Source: Mogibacterium sp.
Lineage (GTDB): Bacteria; Bacillota; Clostridia; Peptostreptococcales; Anaerovoracaceae
Assembly: GCA_017434685.1 (NCBI GenBank)
Contig: JAFREV010000003.1
Span: 1 to 12,113, forward strand
Length of the DNA stretch: 12,113 nt
Direction: 5' to 3'
Both the position numbers and the translations under genes were made by a program. Below the pieces are notes generated by a model. It was not told the origin of the DNA, did not search any database, and worked only from the letters and a program-made list of their open reading frames with translations. Positions 1 to 5,855 of this stretch are shown piece after piece (the stretch's first letter is position 1; every line of letters starts with the position of its first letter).

Positions 1-16
1 ATGACTCATTCCTCCT
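1..16 (-). promoter_or_regulatory. Ribosome binding site of a gene starting beyond the left edge
   Basis: Read on the minus strand, positions 16-11 are a perfect AGGAGG. Eight nucleotides later, positions 2-1 read AT, so an ATG completed by the base just outside the window would be ideally spaced. The ATG visible at 9-7 is only one nucleotide from the AGGAGG and is too close to be used. A leftward gene therefore probably starts at the window edge; nothing of its product can be seen. Confidence 0.55.
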
Positions 17-24
17 ATATCTAG

Positions 25-53
25 AGAATACACTAAAAGCGTAATGAAATCAA
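25..53 (-). promoter_or_regulatory. Candidate sigma-A promoter for the gene left of the window
   Basis: On the minus strand TTGATT (53-48) and TATTCT (30-25) are separated by exactly 17 nt, a good match to vegetative -35 and -10 boxes. The predicted transcript would start near position 18, just in front of the AGGAGG at 16-11, which gives a very short leader. A second possible -10, TATAAT, lies at 91-86 on the same strand but has no convincing -35 at the right distance. It could give a longer alternative transcript. Confidence 0.45.
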
Positions 54-77
54 ACATAATTGTGCGCATAATTATGT
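54..77. repeat. 24-bp near-perfect palindrome, candidate operator
   Basis: ACATAATT (54-61) and AATTATGT (70-77) are exact reverse complements flanking the self-complementary core TGCGCA (63-68). Only the pair 62/69 breaks the symmetry. The element directly abuts the -35 box of the leftward promoter (48-53), and it would sit at the transcript start if the alternative -10 at 91-86 is used. Dyads of this size beside promoters are typical binding sites of dimeric regulators. The regulator cannot be named from this window. Confidence 0.5.
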
Positions 78-204
78 CGCCTCATATTATAACTACTGTG
101 TATTAAAAGCATTTTTGCGTCTCGACAATTATCGTTCCGTTCTCAGCTCTGAACGAGCTCTCAGTGCTCCTGTTTCGGTGATTTGCCAATCTATTAAATC
201 CTTG

Positions 205-314
205 CAAACACTTGATTTCACAGGGTCGCAAGCCCCTACCGCTGCGAAAGGGCGCACCACGGTCGATGACCGCTGAACACCCTGGAACAACTGCGTTCCA
301 GGGTGTCTTTTTTT
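205..314 (+). ncRNA. Possible small structured RNA ending in an intrinsic terminator
   Basis: The segment is GC-richer than its surroundings and can fold into consecutive short hairpins on the plus strand: AGGG (222-225) with CCCT (234-237), CGGTC (260-264) with GACCG (268-272), then the strong terminator at 278-314. No plus-strand protein gene precedes the terminator, which is why an RNA gene is considered. I could not match it to a named RNA family, the start is arbitrary, and no strong plus-strand promoter was found. An old mobile-element end is an equally reasonable reading. Confidence 0.22.
278..314 (+). terminator. Strong Rho-independent terminator (plus strand)
   Basis: CACCCTGGAAC (278-288) pairs perfectly over 11 bp with GTTCCAGGGTG (295-305) around the loop AACTGC, followed by TC and seven Ts (308-314). 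On the minus strand the same hairpin is preceded by As and followed by only two Ts, so it would be a weak terminator for the YwaF-like gene that ends at 408. Its natural polarity is plus, although every recognised gene in the window is minus. Confidence 0.8.
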
Positions 315-318
315 GCCA

Positions 319-349
319 TACGACAATCTGTACGACAATTTACGACAAT
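319..349. repeat. Three direct copies of TACGACAAT
   Basis: The 9-mer TACGACAAT occurs at 319-327, 331-339 and 341-349, with steps of 12 and 10 bp, and a partial copy (CGACAAT) lies at 123-129. The spacing is close to one helical turn, as for adjacent protein-binding sites on one DNA face. No coding frame explains the repetition. Possible roles are a regulator or recombinase arm-type site; neither can be assigned here. Confidence 0.45.
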
Positions 350-407
350 AACTTTTTTGATGCTTTTTGGTATTTTAATTTCTATTTTATTCATATGTTT
401 TCGTTCA

Positions 408-1208
408 TCACAACTTTCCTGAGTCGTGACTGTCCCTCCCCTCTTTTCTGTTCTCATCTATTACAAGCGGCAAATGGAACAGGTACAGCGTTACAGTCGC
501 CAAAAGCGCTATGATCAGCAGGTACAGATACCATTGCCAAAGCTCTGTTATCTTTATCTCCAGCGGATTCTGATATGTAAAGAAAAAGTTCGTCCAAAAA
601 TCTACGCTGACGAGTTTGCCGTCTGAGTACGTCGGACTAGCAAACATGGAGTTCAGATAGATTGATACTAAGCCGAGCAGATATACAAGCAAGGACGTAG
701 TTCTGAAATGCTTCATGCTCCAGTCTATCTCCCCGGAACGCGTTATGATGAATCCGAGCGCGATTATCATGGAATGGAAAATGAAGAACTGGTAGGAAAC
801 CAAACTTGTGAACGCCTGCGATACAGATATCGTAGTCGTAAATATCGAAGGCATGAGAAGTGCCAGCAATCCGCCGATTACACAGGTCGGTGCCATAAAG
901 GCAAGCAGTGCCTCACGATGCTTTTCATTCTTTATGAACTTGGCGACGGCAATCAATATGACCTGTATCGAGCAGAAATGCAGCGGAAGGTGATTTAGCG
1001 GAAGGTAAGGCAGCATAAGTTCTCCGTTTTGCGACGGCACTAATTCTATGACGCTGATCATCTTGGCGATTTCCGACAGCACCGAGATTATTAGAGCAGT
1101 CGTCAAAACACGGTCTAAACTCGGACGTTTCCTATTGTACGCGCGCACTGTCGCAAAGACCAGCCCCGCGCATATCGCCAGCCAAAGCAGGTGTCTCCAC
1201 GTAAACAT
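408..1208 (-). CDS. YwaF/TMEM164-like multi-pass membrane protein
   Basis: A 266-aa integral membrane protein with about six or seven hydrophobic segments (roughly residues 7-22, 34-53, 73-92, 100-118, 135-156, 171-187 and 225-246). The region around residues 74-80, LPLHFCS, and the later FHSMIIALGF segment match the conserved core of the YwaF/TIGR02206 family, which is related to eukaryotic TMEM164. Animal TMEM164 is described as an acyltransferase acting on ether phospholipids with cysteine and histidine residues. C79 with H77 or H145 are plausible counterparts, but this is inference and bacterial function is not established. Translation starts 3 nt after the stop of the upstream membrane gene, with an AAGGAAAGG ribosome site inside that gene's end, so the two are co-translated. 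The tail after residue 250 is polar. The family call is fairly good; the enzymatic role is a guess. Confidence 0.8.
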   Translation of the reverse strand: MFTWRHLLWLAICAGLVFATVRAYNRKRPSLDRVLTTALIISVLSEIAKMISVIELVPSQNGELMLPYLPLNHLPLHFCSIQVILIAVAKFIKNEKHREALLAFMAPTCVIGGLLALLMPSIFTTTISVSQAFTSLVSYQFFIFHSMIIALGFIITRSGEIDWSMKHFRTTSLLVYLLGLVSIYLNSMFASPTYSDGKLVSVDFWTNFFFTYQNPLEIKITELWQWYLYLLIIALLATVTLYLFHLPLVIDENRKEGRDSHDSGKL

Positions 1209-1211
1209 AAT

Positions 1212-1967
1212 CTAGCCTTTCCTTTTTAGCCTCTCCAAATCTCCAAACCATATCCACGACAGTTTCATATTCACTTTCATATGCAGCCAAGATACGGCAT
1301 ATCCCACTACGAATACTCCTACCAAACATACAACCTTAAATCCTATGGATGTATTATCAAAATCCAGGAATGAATACGGTGCTTTCTCGCTCGGAATCGT
1401 TCCGGTTCCGTATAGTGTAGTCATCAGAACAGCATATACTGCAAGAAACAATGTTCCCTTCGCCGGATCTTCCGGTTTAAATCTCCCTATCGGTGAATCG
1501 TTCAAAAGGAAGCTCAAAACTGTCGTAATCGGGACCACAATATGCATCATGATTCCCGGATACGAACTGATATCCGGAACATCCGGCACGAACGGTGTCA
1601 GCCCGACTATCACCACGGCAACTATAACAGATTCTGCAGTTGCAGAGGCGAGGCGGAGGAAGTACACCGGCCTGTTTGTCACTTCTGTTTCCTTGGCTGC
1701 CTCCACTATGCACACAATTCCGGTTATGAAAGAGACGACAGTTGTGAAAATCGTGCCCCAGAAAGTCATATAGCGCAGCCTGTCAAACAGGTTATTATGA
1801 AACACGAACATGGAGTACAGCACTGCCGACGCCCCGCAAAAAGCAATAAAAAAGCACAAAAGCGCGTTTACTCTTTTCTTTAGTATGTAGCGCCTGCCAA
1901 AGCGCGCAGCGAATTCGTCGATTTCACGCTCAGTAAGCTTAGTACGCTGATTCTCCTGTGTTGTCAT
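1212..1967 (-). CDS. Pr6Pr/AIG1-like multi-pass membrane protein
   Basis: A 251-aa protein with a polar N-terminus (1-32) and about six membrane segments (near 34-55, 68-89, 108-126, 140-157, 173-187 and 208-229). The layout RYMTFWGT (65-72), MMHIVVPITT (140-149) and YSFLDFD (198-204) follows the bacterial Pr6Pr family, which shares a fold pattern with AIG1/ADTRP. The animal proteins hydrolyse fatty-acid esters of hydroxy fatty acids using a membrane threonine and histidine. T68 and H142 fall in equivalent-looking places, so a lipid hydrolase role is possible but unproven. The ribosome site is modest: GAAGGA about 12 nt upstream of the ATG. The gene begins 36 bp after the amidohydrolase stop with no terminator between them, so read-through from the export operon is likely. 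It is tightly coupled to the following YwaF-like gene. Confidence 0.7.
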   Translation of the reverse strand: MTTQENQRTKLTEREIDEFAARFGRRYILKKRVNALLCFFIAFCGASAVLYSMFVFHNNLFDRLRYMTFWGTIFTTVVSFITGIVCIVEAAKETEVTNRPVYFLRLASATAESVIVAVVIVGLTPFVPDVPDISSYPGIMMHIVVPITTVLSFLLNDSPIGRFKPEDPAKGTLFLAVYAVLMTTLYGTGTIPSEKAPYSFLDFDNTSIGFKVVCLVGVFVVGYAVSWLHMKVNMKLSWIWFGDLERLKRKG

Positions 1968-2003
1968 CGTATATACTAGTCCTTCGAAAAAACATTGCCG
2001 ACA

Positions 2004-3281
2004 CTACTTCTTATCTCTATAGCGAAGCACCTCTTCACCATCCTTGATAATAATGTCCATCTTGTCGACATCGATGTCGTAGATGCTCTTCAGAGGATCG
2101 CCGTCAATGACCAACATGTCAGCGTTCTTGCCCCTTGTGATGGAACCTGTGATGTGGTAGCAACCAAGAGCTCTGGCGCCGTTGGCAGTGCCGGCTATGA
2201 TTGCATCCATCTCGCTCATTCCGCAGGAATCCACAAATCTGTGCATCTCACCTATGGCGGTGGTTCCGTACGGTGTAGAATCCGAGTTGAAACTGTCGGA
2301 TCCCACTGTGATTATGAGCCCCATCTTGTAAGCTTTATTGACGTTGTCGTAGAGCCTTGCGAGCTCTTTATCTATGATTGTTTCTCCCTCATATTTGTCG
2401 TGAACTCCCGGGATATATGTCGGCGGATAAGTCGAGAGCCAAGCCGGAAGGAAATTGATGGTCGGGCAGAAATATATGCCCTTTTCGTACATCTTCTCCA
2501 TATCCGACTCGTTTATCTCAAATCCGTGAATTATGAAGTCGACGCCCGCATCAACTGAAGGCGTGGTCGAACCGTAAGTATGCGACCATACCGGGATGCC
2601 TCTCATAGCAGCCTCGTCAACGACAGCCTTAATCTCTTCGTATGTGTAATGGTGGTCTCTCGATGTATCCCATCTGTAGATTCCGCCGCCCGTCGCCCAG
2701 ATCTTAATGGCGTCAGGGCATTCTCTCTGTTTGCGTCTTACGGCTTTTCTGAGTTCCCAAGGTCCGTCTACAACTTCAGCCCAAGGATGTCCCGCTTCAA
2801 CTTCCTCTATGGAGCAGTTGTGCGAATCTCCGTGCGAAGCCGTCGCGCAGAAACCTCTGCCGCTCGCGATAATCCTCGGCCCCTGCATATGCCCTGAATT
2901 GGTCAGGTCTCTGATCGGAATTCCGAATCTTGAAATCTCACCTACAGTGGTGAGGCCGTTTTCGAGGCACTCGTGCGCCTGCTGAGTTGCCATTACTGCT
3001 TTCTGCAGAAGAGGCTCTCTTACCCAGTCTGAATCGTTATCGTTTAAGTTTCCGCTGAAATGAAGATGAGTATCGATGAGTCCCGGCATCAGTGTTTTTC
3101 CCGTAACATCGATTATCTCGTAGCCCTCAAGACTCGGTGCCATATCGTAATTGCGTTCGCCCGCATAGATGAATCCGCCGTGGTCTATCATTACCAGCGA
3201 ATCCTGGATAGCGTCTTTGTGTCTGCCTGTAATCAGCTGGCCTCCGACGAAGGCGGCTTTCAAATAATGTCTCTTAATCAT
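2004..3281 (-). CDS. Metal-dependent amidohydrolase (imidazolonepropionase/prolidase-like)
   Basis: A 425-aa amidohydrolase-superfamily enzyme of normal full length. It has an N-terminal beta-sandwich strand, the HxH metal motif in GLIDTHLHF (H72, H74), a lysine in AIKIWATGG (K193) that is probably carboxylated to bridge two metals, H234 in WSHTYGS, H252 in IIHGFE and the catalytic aspartate D329 in TVGSDS. It ends with the usual C-terminal sandwich return (GKNADMLVIDGDP). All core ligands are present. Closest known activities are imidazolonepropionase-like and Xaa-Pro or Xaa-Arg dipeptidase enzymes; the substrate cannot be read from sequence. No signal peptide is visible, so it acts in the cytoplasm. 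The start is fixed by AAGGAGG eight nt upstream of ATG. It lies 18 nt after the 99-aa gene in the export operon, which suggests it may act on peptides or amino-acid conjugates linked to that system. Confidence 0.88.
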   Translation of the reverse strand: MIKRHYLKAAFVGGQLITGRHKDAIQDSLVMIDHGGFIYAGERNYDMAPSLEGYEIIDVTGKTLMPGLIDTHLHFSGNLNDNDSDWVREPLLQKAVMATQQAHECLENGLTTVGEISRFGIPIRDLTNSGHMQGPRIIASGRGFCATASHGDSHNCSIEEVEAGHPWAEVVDGPWELRKAVRRKQRECPDAIKIWATGGGIYRWDTSRDHHYTYEEIKAVVDEAAMRGIPVWSHTYGSTTPSVDAGVDFIIHGFEINESDMEKMYEKGIYFCPTINFLPAWLSTYPPTYIPGVHDKYEGETIIDKELARLYDNVNKAYKMGLIITVGSDSFNSDSTPYGTTAIGEMHRFVDSCGMSEMDAIIAGTANGARALGCYHITGSITRGKNADMLVIDGDPLKSIYDIDVDKMDIIIKDGEEVLRYRDKK

Positions 3282-3299
3282 ATCTGTGCCTCCTTCCCG

Positions 3300-3599
3300 T
3301 TAGATGCTGGTAATCTCTTTCATCTGCTTTTTGTAAATGTATCCGCCGTAGGTAATCAGGCCCGCATCGAGGAGATCCGTGATTATCTCCTGGGCAAGCA
3401 TATTGATGTTGTATGAATGCCTGTAAGACTCGGCTCTTTCCGCCAATACAAGTTGAATGTCTCCCAGATCCTCCACCTTAAACCTGTACAGATTGTTTCC
3501 CTTGTAGCCTACAGAACCCCATCCGTTGGCAGGATAATCAAACTGCAGAGTTATGACCTGACCGAGCGCCTTGCGCAATTCAATGTCTTTTGCAATCAT
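3300..3599 (-). CDS. 99-aa protein of unknown family in the export operon
   Basis: Not recognised. It is a real gene by context: a perfect AAGGAGG lies seven nt before ATG, with genes on both sides in the same direction (52 nt after the second ABC gene, 18 nt before the amidohydrolase). The product is soluble, without signal peptide or membrane segment. Residues 14-53 look strand-rich (VITLQFDYPANGW, then YRFKVED and IQLVLAE). Residues 66-81 form a likely amphipathic helix (NMLAQEIITDLLDAG), followed by a GG at 85-86 and a 13-residue basic/aromatic tail. The order of a short helix, a VED motif, an LVL strand and a late GG loosely recalls nitrile-hydratase-like leader peptides exported by NHLM systems. 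However, positions -4, -7 and -12 before the GG do not fit the C39 cleavage rule. It could be a cargo, an immunity or accessory protein, or unrelated. Confidence 0.75.
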   Translation of the reverse strand: MIAKDIELRKALGQVITLQFDYPANGWGSVGYKGNNLYRFKVEDLGDIQLVLAERAESYRHSYNINMLAQEIITDLLDAGLITYGGYIYKKQMKEITSI

Positions 3600-3651
3600 A
3601 TCTGTTCCTCCTTGCTAGCTCCCTATTTGCTTCTTCTTGATACTTAACTGC

Positions 3652-5844
3652 TTACTTTCCGTCTGAATCGAGTCTCTGTCTCTCGACGAGTTCCGCAAAG
3701 AATCCGCCCTTTTCAATCAGTTCATCATAGGTTCCATCCTCTATTATATGTCCGCCGTCCAGCACAACAATGCGGTCACAATGCTTTATTGTGGACAATC
3801 TGTGCGCGATTACAATACGTGTACATCCCATATCATCCAGGGCCTCGGAAACCTGGCGCTGAGTCTTGTTATCCAGAGCCGAAGTCGCCTCGTCAAATAT
3901 CAGAAGTTTAGGTTTAGGAGCTATGGCCCTTGCGATCATGAGCCTCTGGCGCTGCCCGCCGGATATGCTTCCGCCTCCCTCTGATACATATGTGAACATG
4001 CCCATAGGCATCTCTCTTATATCATCTGCGATGCCCGCCTTTTCGGCAGCATCCCAGGCTTCATCTATGCCGAGTTCAGGTGCGGTTATTACGATGTTTG
4101 AATATATGTCCCCCTGGAAGAGTCCCGCATCCTGCATGACCGTTCCTATCTTCCTTCTGAGCGACGGAAGGTCGAGACTGTTTATGTCCTTGTTGTCGAA
4201 GTAGACGGCTCCTTTTTCAGGCTTTTCAAATCCGAGTAAAAGCCTTACGAGTGTGGACTTTCCGCATCCTGTCTTCCCCACTATGGCCACATACTCACCC
4301 GGTTTTACTTTGAGCGACAGATCGTCCAAAACATATGGCATCGAATCATCGTAACGGAAAGATACGTGATCTAAATCCACGCTTCCCGTAATATCTGTGA
4401 CTATCTCCCTGCCCTCGGATGTCTCAGGTGCAATCTCGAGGAAAGGTTCTGCCATCTCAAGTATCGGCTTTATCTGAGCAGCAGAAAGTGCAATATCGGT
4501 GATGGTGGCAATCGTGCCCATCACCATGCCGTACGCAGCGGTAAATGCAAAGTAATTCGCCTGAGATACACCGCTCCTGATTGCAAGATAGTAAAGAACT
4601 ATGTTACCGAAGAGGCTTATGCCGAGCGTAATCACCGTGTTGATTTTTACAAACAGCGGTGGATTGTATGTCATCTCTGCCACATCGGAATACAGATTGA
4701 GCCATTTGGCGAAACCGCGCTTTTCAGCACCCGATAGTTTAAGTTTCTGCACTCCTGTGATAAGGCCGAAACTAATCCCGGATTCTTTGGCAGTACTGTC
4801 CATCAGTTTGCGGTTCAGACGAACCTGCGATACAGTCGCCGCCGCAGACACCCCCATGGTAAGCAGCGCGATTATTACAGTTGGAATTACCAGTGCCGAT
4901 GCAAAGCTGAATATCTGAAGGATGTATATAGCTGAACTGAAGCCCCCCGTAGAGACTGTTAAAAAGATTTCAATCAACACGGAGCTCAGCTGCATAACAG
5001 ATGATGCTCGGCTCCTGAGTTCTCCCGGACTGAACTTCCTGAAGAATGATGCCGGAAGCGCTATCAGACGCATCATCATCGATGACTCTACTCCGACAGA
5101 CACCTTCATATTAAGCCTGGATGTCAGCAGCCCTCTAATGCTTGTAATCATCTGCATCGCAAGGGCAACGCATATCATGCTTATCGCCACACCTACCAGT
5201 GCACTCGGTCTGCCGCTCATACGGACAGGTCCGGTCAAAAGGCGAACTATCCGAGGCATTATGAGTCCTATGATAGTGAGCAGGGTTGTGGCAACCGAAA
5301 TTGTGAATGTATCTTTGAATGTGATGCAGCTCCTGATATACAGAATCAAGTCCTTTACCTTTAATTCCTTTTGCGGCAGAGGACGGTAGAAACAAATCGC
5401 ATCCTTTTCAAAGAGTTCCGCTCTTTTGGCGTTCATCTTGCAGCTTTCACCGGTCTTCGGATCTGCATATGTATATCCTCTGATCTTACCCGGAAGCAGA
5501 GCCACCGGCAGATTGTCTTCCTTTGTAAATACGAGCATAGGACCGAACGCATCCTTATACCAGTCCTTCGTAAGCTCTACATCGCGCTTCATAATTCCGT
5601 GTCTGCGCAGGATATAGTCCAGCTTCTCATCCGGCTCCGTAATCTCATCCGGAACCTCAACCGGTTTGAAGCGGTAGTACTTCAGGATTTCATCAACAGC
5701 ACCCTCGGTAAGGACGCTCTCATCAAAAATCCGATCCATTCCGTGCATGCCAACAACCGCTCCTGCGGCTTTTACAAATGCACCTTCCAGGAGTTCCATG
5801 TCGGCGGCCCGTCGTTCTTCAATTTGATTCTCAAACCATCCCAC
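3652..5844 (-). CDS. NHLM-type exporter ABC2: permease/ATPase with N-terminal soluble domain
   Basis: A 730-aa fused ABC exporter half. Residues 1-160 are a soluble domain without the cysteine-histidine pair of a C39 peptidase. The region 175-460 carries the six-helix exporter transmembrane domain. The nucleotide-binding domain spans about 485-725, with Walker A GKTGCGKST (523-531), signature ISGGQ (627-631), Walker B LLIFDE (647-652) and H-loop H681, so ATP hydrolysis should be intact. This layout matches the second ATP-binding subunit of NHLM bacteriocin export systems (TIGR03797-like), although many relatives are longer. The start is GTG at 5844, chosen because AAGGAG lies seven nt upstream; that site overlaps the stop of the preceding ABC gene, 11 nt away. 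It probably forms a heterodimer or paired complex with the C39-bearing exporter encoded before it. Confidence 0.9.
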   Translation of the reverse strand: MGWFENQIEERRAADMELLEGAFVKAAGAVVGMHGMDRIFDESVLTEGAVDEILKYYRFKPVEVPDEITEPDEKLDYILRRHGIMKRDVELTKDWYKDAFGPMLVFTKEDNLPVALLPGKIRGYTYADPKTGESCKMNAKRAELFEKDAICFYRPLPQKELKVKDLILYIRSCITFKDTFTISVATTLLTIIGLIMPRIVRLLTGPVRMSGRPSALVGVAISMICVALAMQMITSIRGLLTSRLNMKVSVGVESSMMMRLIALPASFFRKFSPGELRSRASSVMQLSSVLIEIFLTVSTGGFSSAIYILQIFSFASALVIPTVIIALLTMGVSAAATVSQVRLNRKLMDSTAKESGISFGLITGVQKLKLSGAEKRGFAKWLNLYSDVAEMTYNPPLFVKINTVITLGISLFGNIVLYYLAIRSGVSQANYFAFTAAYGMVMGTIATITDIALSAAQIKPILEMAEPFLEIAPETSEGREIVTDITGSVDLDHVSFRYDDSMPYVLDDLSLKVKPGEYVAIVGKTGCGKSTLVRLLLGFEKPEKGAVYFDNKDINSLDLPSLRRKIGTVMQDAGLFQGDIYSNIVITAPELGIDEAWDAAEKAGIADDIREMPMGMFTYVSEGGGSISGGQRQRLMIARAIAPKPKLLIFDEATSALDNKTQRQVSEALDDMGCTRIVIAHRLSTIKHCDRIVVLDGGHIIEDGTYDELIEKGGFFAELVERQRLDSDGK

Positions 5845-5855
5845 TTTGAATCTCC

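Larger units (their letters stand above)
78..407. other. Non-coding interval with no convincing gene
   Basis: This stretch lies between the leftward promoter and the end of the YwaF-like gene. It is AT-rich at both ends and GC-richer around 211-305. Short open frames cross it on both strands, but none has a proper ribosome site and none reads like a known protein. What it contains is listed separately: a structured segment with a strong plus-strand terminator and three TACGACAAT repeats. A small hairpin, AGCTC (145-149) with GAGCT (155-159), is also present. It could be an old integration scar or the locus of a small RNA. Confidence 0.5.

Noticed and set aside
236..457. Minus-strand open frame running through the terminator and repeats (73 aa; also from an internal ATG at 394)
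   Set aside because: No ribosome site at either start, it overlaps the end of the YwaF-like gene, and part of the sequence is dictated by the hairpin and repeats. A remnant of a mobile-element gene cannot be excluded.
129..514. Other short frames on both strands in the left intergenic region
   Set aside because: They lack ribosome sites, cross the terminator hairpin or the YwaF-like gene, and show no recognisable protein character.
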